A DNA stretch of 44,990 nt from Hymenopellis radicata (lineage: Eukaryota > Basidiomycota > Agaricomycetes > Agaricales > Physalacriaceae): the NCBI GenBank assembly GCA_015501595.1, contig JADNRX010000420.1:1-44990 (forward strand). The letters are read 5' to 3'. Numbering within the stretch: the stretch's first letter is position 1; each line of letters starts with the position of its first letter. Below the pieces are notes generated by a model that was given only the letters and a program-made list of their open reading frames with translations, was not told the origin of the DNA and searched no databases. The position numbers and the translations under genes were made by a program. Shown in pieces: positions 22,113 through 34,296 of this stretch.

Positions 22113-23307
22113 CTACTTCGCCACATCCTGGAACAATGCGTGATACTTGTCTGGTAAGCCTGCCCCTCCTTCCACGAGTTCGTAAACCTTCAACTCGTGA
22201 TCCTTACACACCAAACTAACCCTTCCACGCGTATTCTGCACAGGTAATAAGCGATTCCGAATATCCGTCATGGCGCCGCAGAGCTGCCTTAAATTCGGCT
22301 GCATATTCTGACGAACATAATCCAACTCTCCCATGGTCTTCCTCGTGAGCAATGTGAAGTTTCCATTTGTGTGGGTGCCGACATAGACTGTCGGCGTCTG
22401 CGCGAAGAACATCTGTTCGTAGCGCTTCCGCCAGACCCCCGCGACGCCCCGCTTTTTGGAAGAGATTTCGATAATTGACGAGTCCGGTACGACTGCACCT
22501 CCGTGCACGATGTTAACCTCCGCGCTTTCCGAAGACGGGGAGGCGCCATCGTCGGTGTGGATGGAAGTTTGCTCTCCGTCTAGAATACATCCATCAACCT
22601 CGAAGCGCACGACGAGCTTGATACCACCCATGTTCTGCGAGGAAGGGAAATTGGTAAGGTTACAAACTGGTGAAGAGCGAGACGTACGTATGTGACAATC
22701 CGATGATTTCCTTCAGCACTACCTTCGCACCCCGGCGCGAGCTCAGTCAAGCGTTCGACCAAGCCAACGCCATAGCTGTCCCTGTTCGCCGCCATCCTCG
22801 TCCTCTCCTCCCATCGACTGCACAGGATCGTGCGACCAATGATCTCACAGTCGATCCGGAATCCTTCTTTCACTCCTTTAATCCAGCCAAGAAGCTTGCG
22901 TAGACTGTTACGATCCATGACGTAGTCGACAGTCGTCCAGTCGAAAGAAGACGGGACTACGAGCAAGACGGGGAGAAGGGGAGCGGCGGGAAAACGATGT
23001 CCGTTATGATCTACGATTTGGAATCCTTTATCGTTCTCAACGGTAAACGGGAATTGAGCCTGCGATTGGCGCCAGATACGCGGAGATCCTTCGAAATTGA
23101 TAGATGACACAACGAGAATCGTTAAGTGCACATACCTGGAACGATGATAGTTGGCTGCTCGCTTTCCTTACAGTTGTAGGATCCTGCGAATGCGAAATTG
23201 CTGATACCGATTTCATCCCCGGAGGTCTCCTTCAACGGGAGCGGTATGGTGGCTAGCGCATCCCGAGCCAAACCGACGAGCATATCCCGTTTCAAAGGGT
23301 TTTGCAT
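22113..23307 (-). CDS. Fungal protein of the family often mis-named geranylgeranyl pyrophosphate synthetase, 364 aa
   Basis: Exons 23307-23136, 23088-22688 and 22634-22113 join through 47- and 53-nt introns (GTATGT and GTACGT donors) in phases 1 and 0, giving 364 codons. Recognisable blocks are FAGSYNCKESEQPTIIVPG (residues about 40-58), VDYVMDRNSLRKLLGWIKG, FRIDCEIIGRTILCSRWEER, LAPGCEGSAEGNHRIVTY, IKLVVRFEVDGCI, VVPDSSIIEISSKK and WRKRYEQMFFAQTPTVYVG. This order is that of a fungal family usually annotated as geranylgeranyl pyrophosphate synthetase although it lacks the Asp-rich prenyltransferase motifs; I see no DDxxD here. The DRNSLRKLL and FEVDGC segments recall nuclease-like folds, which is only a guess. 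No signal peptide or membrane segment is present. The gene is intact. Confidence 0.78.
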
Positions 23308-23390
23308 TCTGGGGGGAGACTGTCGGAGTATGGGAGATAGCACGATGCGTTCAGCGGTCATGAAGAGGTGGGCGCCTATCATAGATTAAA

Positions 23391-23720
23391 TTAAGCTGAC
23401 ATTCCCACTCGAAAGACGAGCGAGTTCGGACCTCGTAGACAGGCTATCAAGCCGTCAGTGCGCGCTAATTTGCGTGGACGGCAATATCGCTGGTCCGGCG
23501 GTTGAGACAAGAAACATTGGAAGAAAATCTTGACGATATTTGACTTACAAGTCGGTGAGATGAGTACGGCATAACAGATACCGAAGCGAACATGTAGTGT
23601 CAATCTGGTGGTATAGAACGAGGGAGTGATAGCAGCACCGTCGGATTTTGCATCAAGAGAAGTTGGGACTTCAGCAGAGACCAAGTACAAGGACGCTGCG
23701 TACTGGGATAGTCGCCTCAT
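23391..23720 (-). CDS. Small uncertain ORF or two-exon gene
   Basis: The ATG at 23720 opens MRRLSQYAASLYLVSAEVP, a weakly hydrophobic start. A GTAAGT donor near 23549 and a GACCAG acceptor near 23491 would give a 76-residue product; unspliced, the frame is open to 23391. No homology is recognised. It may instead be a 5' leader exon of the 23307 gene. Confidence 0.25.
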   Translation of the reverse strand: MRRLSQYAASLYLVSAEVPTSLDAKSDGAAITPSFYTTRLTLHVRFGICYAVLISPTCKSNIVKIFFQCFLSQPPDQRYCRPRKLARTDGLIACLRGPNSLVFRVGMSA

Positions 23721-24590
23721 GCTTTATGATACGCCTTGTGTGTGAAATGAAAGGCACGGTTAGGGAGGACACGCGATAGTATGATTGAAAAGACTGTCAT
23801 CCCGATTGGTCATCCCGCCGATCGCTTTCGGGCCGGTTGGTGCTAATCAACTCTTTCTGAATCTGAATCTTTTCCTGGTCGTTGAGCTTAATCAAGTCTC
23901 GAACCTCAGGCCTCAGCTCCTATAATCCTTCCTCTTCAGCCACTGACACGACGAAATGCTAGACGCATCGCCTTCGTTGTCTTTGTGTGATGGTATCACT
24001 CCTTCGTGCTGGGCTGCTGGGTCGTTGGTTCATCCGACGGAGTGTGTACACTGATTCTCTTGGGGTTCACAAGAACCAGGGTAGTGGTACTTTGGAAGCG
24101 CACCGGCATTATGAAGACGACTACTACTACTATTGCGGTCTAAAGGTGGCTTCGAAGCATCATTCGAGTCGTCAGATGAGCTGCTGACATAGCACTGCCG
24201 CTTGTTATCTTCATACCATCGCGTGCGTCTCCTCCCTGTCCGCTGTTATCCCTCCTTCCGTCCAATACAGCTCATCGCGGTACCCAGTTTCCGAATTTCG
24301 TTGTTGTCTTTCAATCTGGGCCCATTCCGCCTGTCACAGTGAAGCTGTCGTTGCGCACGTCACCTTTACCTGCGTTACTCGACTATCTCGTTTCTTGGTC
24401 CAGGTTTTTATCTGTAAGCTCTTAACGTGTCTTGGGCAATGCAGTCGCGCTTACTAGGCCGCCCTTTTACAGATCACTGTTCCGTGCTGTGATCGCATTG
24501 GCCTTATCTTTCCTCCATCTCAAAGTGCGTTATGATTTCCTCGGTAACTCCTGTCACTAACATAAATGACCAGTCCCATTTGAAGCCACA
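23721..24590. other. Intergenic, pyrimidine-rich in places
   Basis: No supported gene. The stretch 24190-24530 has CT-rich segments on the plus strand, fitting a fungal promoter and 5' leader for the F-box gene beginning at 24591. Confidence 0.35.
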
Positions 24591-26141
24591 ATGCCAGATT
24601 CTTCCCATCCTTCCGTGCACTCATGCCCTGGATGCGCGTTCCTATCTCGACAGCCCGCCGAGCGCGAGAGTCGTGCCAACCCACTCCGCATCACCGCCCT
24701 CCTACGCTGCAATGATCCCCCCCTCGACACAGAGCTGTCTGAGTTCCAACTCTTCCGGGCACAGTCTCCCGCGATCCTGACCGATCTCGATGCAAAGATC
24801 ACGCAGGCGCACGATATGCTGCAGCGCTTTATACGGGCGCGAGAGCACGCGGAGTCTCACCTGCATGACACGAAGTACTTGTACATCCCATCAGACGCAT
24901 CCCACCGAAATCCTCTCTAAAATATTCCTCCACTGTCTTCCCGAATGGATGGAGAGCGTGACTGAATACGATAGTATGCATCCCAGTCATCCTCCATGGA
25001 CCCTCTCCCAAGTGTGCGGAAGATGGAGACGTCTTTCCCTCTCTCTTCCCGAGCTATGGTCTCGATTTAACCTTGACCTATGGCTGCATAAAAACCGCAT
25101 CACTCCGCAGCGTTGTGTTTATAAGACATCCTTGTATATGGGCGAGCTGGAAATTATCCCTTGTCGCTATACTTAGCGTCGAGTTCTACAAACCGTCTTT
25201 CCTTGCATCCCGTCCTTCCGGTCCTTCAAGCTAGCAGCTCTCGCTGGCAGAACCTCCGGTTTAGCATGTACATGGCTGACCTGACTTCGTTTGAGGGCCA
25301 TGTCTTCCCTTTACTCGAAGCTATTATTGTGGGGCATTTGCATGGTGCAGGAAGGGTGGATACCTTTCAATCAGCGCCAAATCTCAGGTTTTTCTCCTCG
25401 AATCCTGACACCCAGGCGCTTAAATTCATGACTGTGCCTTACGCCAACATAACATGCGGGGTATTCACTGACAGTCTTTCGCCGCAATCTGTCACTCATT
25501 TGCGAAAGATGACCCGACTTGAAAGGTTGTTTTTAGAGCTGGAGTCTCCGCAGCGTTCAGAGGTTGAAAGAACTAATATCGTCCTGCCTCGCCTTGTTCT
25601 CCTGCATGTATCAGAACGTTCTGGCGTGGGGCCTGGTCGCTTGGCTTCTTTCCTTGAGCAAGTGAAGACTCCGACTCTTTCCTCGCTTGGGTTGAGCTTT
25701 ACCAGTACAGCCATGCTGTTTCCCGAGTTTAATCCTGCCATAGAATCTCTGACCACGCTCACTGTTTACGGCGACATGGGATGTCATCGGAACAATACCC
25801 GTCATCTCTTGCGATTCCTGTCTCGCGTTCCCACTGTCACTTCTCTAGAGGTTGTCGACAAGTCCATTACGTCGGAATTTGTGGTCGGCTTGACTGTCGC
25901 ATCGAATAGACAATCCCTCCTACCTCTCCTTCGTTCTCTTGATATATCTGGGTGTGATTATCACTCAAAGATGATGCCGCTGAAGTACTTTTGGGCCATG
26001 TTCGAGTCGCGGTTGCCCAGAGCACAGGGCACACCGACTTCCGGTGCGGTCTTGAAAGAGATCAGCGTACCACAGTGGTTGTACGATCGTGACGACGACC
26101 GTTGGAGAGCCATACGCAGGGTTTTCGAATCTAAAATATGA
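24591..26141 (+). pseudogene. F-box/LRR-type pseudogene with two frame breaks
   Basis: The ATG at 24591 gives a helical lead (SPAILTDLDAKITQAHDM). The F-box (HPTEILSKIFLHCLPEW, then PPWTLSQVCGRWRRLSL) lies in the next frame from about 24890. The rest (LSLHPVLPVLQASSSRW onward) lies in a third frame from about 25160 to the stop at 26141. Neither switch can be an intron of reasonable size. The last 300 residues are uninterrupted, with leucine-rich segments (FLSRVPTVTSLEVVDKS) and the C-terminal VPQWLYDRDDDRWRAIRR shared with the gene at 10718-13305. It would have been an SCF adaptor of roughly 500 aa. Two independent lesions make it more likely dead than mis-sequenced. Confidence 0.8.
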
Positions 26142-26317
26142 GTTGGGGATAAAGCGGGAGGAATGTTAAAGGAACGTCAGAACAGTTTCAAACGTATGCG
26201 CACTTGATATGATACTACTTAGTCTGCACGCTAAACGAGCAGTGAACGCGTCTGTATTATGCTTTCTGTAACAATAGTCGTACCATCATTAACAGACGTC
26301 TCCGAAACCTGCAATCG

Positions 26318-26516
26318 TCATCCTCTTAGTATGCAAAAGAACGCGGTGTACTTGGTAGGGATGATGCTCTCGTTCTTTGATCCTGAAGAGGACGATTCTA
26401 GAGTGGGAAAAGCTGGTCGATAGCTAGCGCCGTGAGTATGAGTCTTGGAAGTTGACGCGAGGTGACATCCACGTGCCTTGAACCCAACTTTAGGGTTGAC
26501 CAGAACCACCATCAAC
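26318..26516 (-). pseudogene. Possible short copy of the 40920-41395 gene fragment
   Basis: On the minus strand the segment just before the SMC4 start encodes MLMVVLVNPKVGF and GCHLAST, similar to LLMLVSQNPKIGI and GCHVARF in the ORF at 40920-41395, which also sits directly upstream of an SMC4 block. At DNA level GTGACATCCAC and CCCAAYTTTAGGGTT are shared in the same order. This suggests that the upstream gene was duplicated together with SMC4 and then trimmed. The similarity is short and may be partly chance. Confidence 0.3.
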
Positions 26517-28954
26517 ATGCCGCAGTGTCGCTCGTCGCGCTCCCAAGCGGCTGTCGCGCCTGACTCTGCGACGCTAAAGGGAAAACGAGCTGCAGAGGTC
26601 GTCGACGTCGTCACCTTTCCGAAAAGGAGAACCTCGCGCCCAGAAACAAATCCCGCAAGGCAGCGGTACATCTCGCTCGTCACGGGGATCGCTGCAGGAG
26701 GTGGCTGAGGGAGACGAGGAGAAGGACTCTCTGCTTGTGAACAAGTCACGGCCGTCGTTGATGAGATATGGGAGATCCCCAAGCCGGCTGCGACGCGCAT
26801 ACCGCGTATTTCTACACGCTTTTGGGGGAGCCTGCAGACGACATGCCAATCCGCCGCCACTCGCGGTTCGCGCTCGTCGAAGCCATCCGTCACCAGCAGC
26901 TCGCGCATGGACCAGGATGTACCCATGGAGGCCGGCGATCAGCCGTAGTAGGACGAGGAGCTGGCAAGAGGAAGATGTTAAACCGGCTAAGCGTACAGAC
27001 GACGAACGAGAGGCCCATTCCATAAGGTACGTGCTTTCCTATTTCCATGTTAATATGCCCTCACGAGCTGTACAGTCATCGGCGGGCCTAACGGCGCTGG
27101 ACGGTCCAATACCATCCATGCACTCCTCTTCATTTTTGGTTTCCGCGCCCCTCCAAGCTCTTCGAGCTCATCCACCATGCGACCAAGTATCCGATGTAGC
27201 CTCGAGGTCCATTTCTGTGAGATCATTGACTTGGTACGTGTCGTCGTTGACCCCTTCCACTACATATATGAATTGGTTTAAAGGAGGGTCCGGACGAAAT
27301 CGAAGTCGTTCCGGGTAGTCAGCTCGTCGTGACGAGCATTGCATTCAAGCACAACACGAGCAAGTACCCAACAAGATGCAAGTAGCTCCCAAGGATGTAC
27401 GCGAGCTTCTACTTTCACGCGGTATCGACTTGGACCACCATTGTTTCCTTATTCTGCAGGTAAGCCCTGCATAATTTCGAATGACCGTCCGCTCATACCA
27501 TCTTTAGAGTGAACTCCGATCGATTGCTGACATTATTGCTTCGCCTCCCTCAAAGCATGGGCAAGCGTGTATCGAACATCTGCGCCGGACGAATGTTGGG
27601 CGCGTTAATTATGCTCTTGACAAGGTTAAGGCGACTTCCTAGCAGATGGCGAGGAAGCCGCAACCTCCGGACGTCCCACATCATTCGATCTCCTCGCGCC
27701 CATGTTGCGGCTTTCTATTAGGCTGACTACGGGAGACTACGCGAGTTCGCGTGTGCGTTGTACAAGGCCGTCGGGGAGACGCTTGTGGCAAAGGACACGG
27801 ACCAAGCTACGCGGATCGCGTATGTAGGACCACAGCGCTGATGGGTGGTGACACTGCAGGGGCAGATGATCGAGGCGAACGAGACCATGGGTGGTGGAGG
27901 CAAAGCCGCGTCAGGAGGGATGAGCTCCCAGTTCACGGCTGATGCTATTGCGCCGAATGTCTTGAGGAACTACGAGGAACCGGCGCAGCAGGAGAACATG
28001 GACGCACAGACACGTCGGGATCGTTGGTCACATCTGGGCCACAGATCAGCTTGGAGGTGGAGATGTTGAAGATGGAGATGGAGAAGTGTATCGCGTATGC
28101 TGAGATTGCAGTACGTGTCTTCAGGCCGCTATATATCTTTCTGATCCGTTTGTTAGATCCCAGAACAAGCCTGATGCTGGCGACCTTGCTCGTGTCGAGA
28201 AGCTCAACGTCGATATCAAGCAGTGGGAGTCGGAGCTGGAGTTGCTCAAGGTAAGCTGTCTGTCGTTGCCTTATTTCGTAATTCTGATGAATACCGGAAG
28301 ATTGCTTAGAAAAGTAGGGGCAGCCGAATTTCTCTCTCATGTGGATCTCGTTACGGCACAGCGGGATGCCCAGAAGGGCAAGTATGAGGCGTTGAGGAAG
28401 ACGAGGCTTGACGCCTTTATGACGGGGTTCAATACATCATTTTCAGCGTTTATGCCGTCAAAGAAGAGCTGGAAGAATATTTCCGATTTGTGGGGAGGGA
28501 GAAGACGCTTATTTCGATTGCGCTGGTGTTCGCTCTTCATGTGTACAAGGTATGCAAGGTCCATGGCGCGTAAGTAGGAAGAATCGCTTATTTGATTCCA
28601 GCCCACGCCGCTATACTTCATGGACGAAATTGACGCTGCACTTGACTTCCGGAACGTGTCTATCGTGACGATTTACATCAAGAATAGGACCAAGAACGCG
28701 CAGTTCATTATCATTTCTGTGCGGTACGTTCCCTGTTCTTTAATTCGGATTACGCTGAACGTCTCGACAGGAATAACATGTTCGAGCTGTCGAATGGGCT
28801 TATCGGAATATATAAGACGCCAATGCCACGCATAGTGAGTCAAGTCTACCCTTCTTGTTCGGGGTGATGCTGATGTGGGGTTGTAGGTATCTCGATTGCT
28901 AACCACGTGGGGCAGGTTGGTGTTTTGCAGCTTCAGCAAGGGTTGGCTTCGTAG
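26517..28954 (+). pseudogene. SMC4: SMC4 (condensin ATPase) pseudogene, copy 1, internally deleted
   Basis: SMC4 segments are in order. The N-terminus is MPQCRSSRSQAAVAP (26517). A degenerate Walker A, GPNGAGRSNTIHALLF (27078-27125), has Lys changed to Arg. EVHFCEIIDL is followed by EVVPGSQLVVTSIAFKHNTSKY and DVRELLLSRGIDLDH. The hinge piece is GQACIEHLRRTNVGR (about 27550); then TMGGGGKAASGGMSSQFTAD, the coiled-coil pieces and KKSWKNISDL. Walker B is LYFMDEIDAALDF (28612-28650), with IYIKNRTKNAQFIIISVR and GLIGIYKTPMP at the C-terminus. Spliceosomal introns are kept, so it arose by DNA duplication. Most of the N-terminal coiled coil and much of the C-terminal one are missing; the length is about a third of a normal SMC4 (about 1,400 aa). 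One base is lost in the ABC signature (GGGAGGGAGAAG, about 28493). Working SMC4 compacts chromosomes; this copy cannot. Confidence 0.88.
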
Positions 28955-29396
28955 TATTTGGGTTTATGTATTGTATAGCATGATATTTTCATTCGTATGA
29001 CGTCTAATGTGTGCTTATTCTTGGTGCGCCTACTACGTACTTACATTTCGGAGTGCGAGATATGTAAGCCGGCCCTAGGATCGACGTCCAACCTAATGTG
29101 GCGCACTAATATCTTCGAGAGACCTATGATCAGCAAAAATCAATGACCGTTTATAAAAGTGTACTTTATTCTCCTGTTATTGACCTAGGAACGTAAGTCT
29201 AGGTCTTCGAACCTGTTCAAAATGCTAATTTAATTCCAAAGAGTAACCGTAGGAATACACCTCAAGTAGTGGTGGTACATCGCCAGCGATATGTGTGTGT
29301 GCGTAGGGCGGTGAGGACGACGGTTGAGTGCGAAAGTGAAAACATGAATGCTGTGGCCAAACTTTCCTATTGCGGTTGAATGATATGGTACAGTAC
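28955..29396. other. Intergenic
   Basis: No gene is supported. It lies between the convergent 3' ends of SMC4 copy 1 (+) and the F-box gene (-). A GGTACAGTA near 29388 resembles a MITE end but has no partner. Confidence 0.4.
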
Positions 29397-30913
29397 CTAA
29401 ACCGATGATTGATGAGCAATAGATACTCTCATGCCCGCTTTGGTGAAGGACCTAAACATGTCTCTCTGCTCTGCCTCTGTAACGCACACCTCGCAGTTAC
29501 CCTGCCTTATAACCAATAGATCCACCTCTTCTAAAATCGCGACCCCACTTTGCCTTGCAAATGTTCCCGAACGAGATCGGACCATGTATGTCGCGGCGGT
29601 GAAGAATAGCAGGGTCCGAACTGCAATCCTGAGGCGCTTCAATGACGGAAGAGGACGAGCCAGCCCGTCTTCAGTCTCCCTGGACAGGAAGGCCACGACG
29701 AGGGGCGAGACTGAGTGCTGGTACCTCAGACGGCGGGACGGACTAGTCCTGCCGGGGGTCCCTACGTGTCGTGTGTCATCGCCAGGGCGATTGAGTTGTA
29801 GGTCGACAAGGTCCTGCTGAGACGAAAGGATCTCCGTAATTCTGTCATCGATGACATAGTCGCGAATAATAAGCTGGTTCAATCGACACCCCGACCGACG
29901 AATGAAGGCATTGTTACAAGGCAAAGGCCATACATGAGCTTCGCCGTCAGCGGCTGCGGTCACATCCAGACTTTGGAGAGCGGGGAATGTGATGTGGTTG
30001 AAGAGCGCAATGTTGTCTGCCGTAGTGGAGGAAGAAACGAGGAAGGAGGAAAGAAGGGGATGGGTGACGACGCCGAATCGATAGTGACCGACAACTCCCG
30101 GGGGCTCTGCGACACGACAAACATTAAGGGAGCGAAGCAGTGGCGCGCCACTCAAGACATCCAGCAGACTTCCAAGCGCTATGCTGCCGCACCTGAGGTC
30201 CAGGCTTTGTAGGCGATGACCCACGTTGGAACCGTCAACAATGCAGTGACTACTATTTCCAGGAACCCCGATTTCCAGGATCTCAACATCGGGCATGCTC
30301 GAGAGAAGCTTTCTCCCGAATGACTCGTCGTTCAGGTGTAGCCTGGCAGAACGAATGCGCTTCGCTGTTGGCAGTTCACTGCCATCGATGAACGCTGTCC
30401 ATACGGGCATAGTCGACCTTTGTATGGAGGAAATGTCGAGGGAAATGCTATGTGCGCGCGACAACACCTTCAGGAAGGTCTGCGCCAATGCGATGACATG
30501 CCCGAATCGGTGGCATGAGATCCGAGGTAGAAGAGGAGGCGGAGCGAAAGCGCCTTTGTTTGCCGGATACGCCTTTGGAGTGCGCGCTGATATTCAGTAC
30601 GCTCCTGCCAGGATCCCGATCTCCCGGAGTGCGCCGCTATAATGGGGATGGTGGTCCATAGTAGCGGATCAGCTAGAGCGACTGTGTGCCACCGACGGCA
30701 GACTAGGAGAATGGTCCTGTGGGCATTCTGAGCGACGACGATGTCCGTGAAGGCGTCGGCGGAGGCTGGGCATTGACAGAGGCCAAGATAGAACAAGAAA
30801 ATCTGGCTGAGGACCTCTGCTGGGAAGGAGTGAATGGTGGTGACAAAGCTGACGGGTGGCACGACTCGGATGATATCCATGAGAGGATTGGCGTACGCTC
30901 GGGAGGGTACCAT
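29397..30913 (-). CDS. F-box protein gene with one frame break
   Basis: The ATG at 30913 starts a frame with an F-box (TTIHSFPAEVLSQIFLFYL near residues 20-40, then ILLVCRRWHTVALADPLLW) and reaches LLFYLGSHATDSG. Near 30525 the protein-like reading continues in another frame (FGHVIALAQTFLKVLSRAHS) which is open for about 365 residues to the stop at 29397, with leucine-rich repeats (RLQSLDLRCGSIALGSLLDV, PLLRSLNVCRV) and a basic patch near residue 380. The expected product is about 505 aa, an SCF substrate adaptor. Only one lesion is visible and no intron fits, so sequence error and recent inactivation are both possible. It is a different subfamily from the F-box genes at 10718 and 24591. Confidence 0.75.
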
Positions 30914-31445
30914 TAATGACAATGCCTTATATGTGAGGACGCGATAGACAATGTGGTTTCATGAAATCCTTCACCTCAATAAATTGAACGTTGTGATAGA
31001 ACAAAGGAAAAAGAAAATGGTGTTTGTCTACTCTCTTTGGTCATGTGACTTGGCTGAACACCAATGGGGTGCTTACAGACTGCCTCAAGGATACCTGAGA
31101 TGGCTATCACAGAATAGGTTCTACGAAAAGGTCTCATTCCTGCAGGCCAGCACATGTTGACCGTACGGACGTTAGCCTCATGTCGCAAGGCGTGGTCCGT
31201 CTTTGCGCGCTCCGCTTGATGTGAGTCGTTCACTTTAAGCCCTGGATGGAAACGGGATACGCGTGCGAATGCTCTCTAGGCTGCCAATCGAACCTACACC
31301 TCCGATGGATCTTCCCGAGAGTAAGGTCACAGTAATAAATACGTCTGCTCATTCTGGTGTCGCGGATAAACAGCAGTTCCTAGCTATATATCTGAAAGAT
31401 ATTATCAGGGGACATCGAGTCTCGACATACCAGGCCTCGAAACCT
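30914..31445. other. Intergenic, between two minus-strand genes
   Basis: No coding sequence is supported. It contains the promoter of the F-box gene and the 3' flank of the BTB gene. Confidence 0.4.
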
Positions 31446-32475
31446 TCATGCAGCCCAGCCACCCAGACCAAAATATGTCGGCAGTTCCTCCCACACCTTA
31501 TTATATCCTTTTCTCTCCTCCACTTTCCAATTGACCAGGCACGTATTACAACGCTGCATTTCTATCCTCCAACCCGTATGATCGGGCCACACAGAGCATT
31601 CATGCAATTGCGGTCCCATAAATATGAACGGCGCACGGTGCCCATTCGCTAGAATGGCGCGAAGAGTCCGCGTCCTTGAAAGTTGACACGCGGTGTTGCC
31701 ACAATATCGATCCGGCGGGTCGTAGCAAACGTAGCGCCATGCAGTCTTGAAGACGGCATCGACAAGACAAGCGCGACCGACCGAGACGGCGAGCTTGATG
31801 TCGGAGGACACATCAGGATGCGCGAGTAAATGAATAGGATCAATGGTAGCGGCGTGATAGAACGCGATTGGGAGGATCTCTGGAATGTTGCTTTCCTGCC
31901 CCATCTGGATAGCAAGGAGGCTGTGATCGACTTTGTTCTCGGCGGGAATCAATGGAGACAAGGGAAGTAGTTTTGCGCGTTCGCGCGGATAGATCATCAT
32001 AAGATGTTTTATGATGCCTTGACGAAGCTGGTCGCAGAGGTACTTTGTGGACAGTCGGAGCATTCCCGAAAGTTGCTTGAAGGGAGTGGGCTCGCCCACC
32101 GTGAAGTACCTGTCTGAGATGTAAGTGTCGTCTTCGAGTATATAGCAACATGGACGCACCACGGAGTATAAATGAAGTGGAGAAAGCAGGAGATATCTTC
32201 GCTAGAATCCGCCAGCGGCAATTGTTGCAGAGAGTGGTCTGCAGCATCAGCAGCGGACGGCTGAGCCTGCTCAACCATGTCCTTGAAGTACTGGCTATGC
32301 ATCGCCAAAACGACGAGATGTACCCGAAAAGCTTTCTTGTCCTCACTGATCAGTATGATGCTTCCGTCGGAAAACCAGAATTTATCGTCCTGAATCGTGT
32401 AAGCGGGCCCTCATCAGGTTCGTCGGTGCGTTGCCGTTTGGACGAGCGAGGTATAGCTTGGTTGGAGGACGCCAT
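31446..32475 (-). CDS. BTB/POZ domain protein gene with a probable frame break
   Basis: The ATG at 32475 gives a basic lead (ASSNQAIPRSSKRQRTDEP). The BTB domain then reads in another frame from about 32390: DDKFWFSDGSIILISEDKKA, HLVVLAMHSQYFKDMVEQ and SEDISCFLHFIYTP. A 50-nt intron (32110-32159, GTGCGT donor, GACAG acceptor) joins it to EPTPFKQLSGMLRLSTKY and GIIKHLMMIYPRERAKL, the usual C-terminal part of fungal BTB proteins. The tail has a Cys/Trp-rich end (WRIEMQRCNTCLVNWKVEER) before the stop at 31446. One base missing near CGATTCAGG would restore the frame. BTB domains dimerise and link substrates to CUL3 ubiquitin ligases or act in chromatin; this short form has no other known domain. 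Confidence 0.75.
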
Positions 32476-34296
32476 GATGGCGGAAAGGAAGAGCAGGCGA
32501 TCATATCGATCACATGATAGGTAAGCGCAGTATTATTTGATAACTGGAAGAGTTTACTTTGAGGACTGAGCTTGAGCTTGAGGCGTCATTTCATCTCGGA
32601 GGGTTCGGTTTACCAGCATGGAGCCATACGCCTAGCCAGAAGTACAAGAACGACTCCATGTCCGGGATAAGTATCCGCACAGTGATAACACCGTCAATAC
32701 TTGCAATTTCTCGAATTTAAGCAAAATATTGAGACTCGTGTTTACCATCCAAAGAGGTTGGGAGGATTTAACAGCAGTAGTGGGAAGAGTAAAACAGCTG
32801 TCCCAATAAGGCATGACACCGATCCTCTCCGGCCCGGCGCTTCTTTCTTCCTTCCATCCACTTTACAGGTCTTGCCCGAAGACCATCGACTGCGCCGAAC
32901 TCAACTGTCGAGGCGCTTACAGGACGACTCGCCTGAGGATAGGTCGTCGACGGCGGCAGATTGCTTTCTGTGCTAGCGCGTGCTACCGGTAAGTACAGCT
33001 CCCAGTGTTAGGACAGTTACGTTGACTATGTCCAATAAAGGCGTAGTCGACGACGATGAGACACCTTTATGGCGGCGGCGGCTAGCCTATGATAGAAATC
33101 CAAAGGTGCGCCCTCTTCCGCAACATGACCCTATGCTTACTACCGTCTGCAGTCCGCGCGATAATAAGCGTTAAACGTCTCTCAGAAAACAGACGACATA
33201 CCGTCGCGCACGGCCACTGCGCAGAATGTGTGGCTTCATCCAGCAGCAAGGCCCTGATTCGCCGTCCTCGCAGGCCGTCTTGGCTAAATGTATATCGAGG
33301 ATAATCTCACCCCGGGCTTGGGCAGTTCAGACATTCACAAGATTAGCAGATCTATGCAGGTATGTCCCATGTACTTATTTATCTCACCACTGATCATTGT
33401 TTTACAGCCGTCAGTCGCGAAGAATGACTGACATTCAATGATGAGCCTTTGGGTGGATATTGTTCGTTTGTCGCAACGAGTCCTATGAAGGGATGCTCTC
33501 TATATGCGCTCCATCCGTACGGCAATTTAATCTTTCACTAGAAGACGCTTAGCCGTAAACATAGGAGTCCATGATGTGGTCCTCCCGAAAGGCGTCTGGT
33601 ATTTCAGTCCTTACTTCCGATGGCATTCTGGATCTCGAAACGATTAAGCAAGCCGAACTGTCCGGAAAGTCGTTGGTGGCTAACAATTATCTGCATCATG
33701 AGGTTAGACGTCGATTTTCTACTATCAGGTAGATGGGGCGCAAAGTATTATATTATTTTGCCCTACGTATCCATCTCCTAATAAAGTTCCTGTTGGCATA
33801 GGCTTCATACAAAACTCGCCGCTGTCTGTCATCAGTAGCTCGCCTGTCCGATATATCTGTTGTTCGTCCTTCGAAGATTGTTTTCTCACTTTAGAATTGT
33901 TCAGGTGTCGATATCCTCTCGCGATAACTGCAGGAAATCGCGAGAACCATCCCAAGACTTACCGCGAAGCCCCCTTGACGCGGTCGCTGTTGACGGTAGT
34001 GGACAGCCGCCTAAATGCACGTGTCTGAGCGCGACCTCCAACGGCTGCGATGACTACAGCGCGATGGTGAGTGCCCTCAATATCACTGACCTCGTTAAAT
34101 TGAGAAGGAACCGAACCTTAAAGGAGGACGTATCCTAGTCGTCTATAGCTGCTGGCGGAGATAGTGTTTTAACATGAAGGTGTGCTTCTTTATCATAAAA
34201 TGAACGTAGTCTCACCATTGCTTGTGTCTCAGCTTTCGGCCTGCAGTGTAGGAATATGTGCCAAGCTGCTGGAGTACCCGTGTAATTTGTCGAATT
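32476..34296. other. Long stretch without a firm gene; possible exons at 32870-33106
   Basis: Plus-strand signals suggest a small gene. An exon-like stretch around 32870-32990 (RRTQLSRRLQDDSPEDR) ends at a GTAAGT donor near 32991. A second exon (GVVDDDETPLWRRRLAYDRN) runs between an AAAG acceptor near 33042 and a GTGCGC donor near 33105, with TCTGCAG following 49 nt later. The phases do not give a closed model, and no family is recognised. The remainder to 34296 holds only short frames. Confidence 0.25.

Noticed and set aside
29370..29396. GGTTGAATGATATGGTACAGTA resembling a B-type end
   Set aside because: No partner terminus; the similarity is limited to about a dozen bases.
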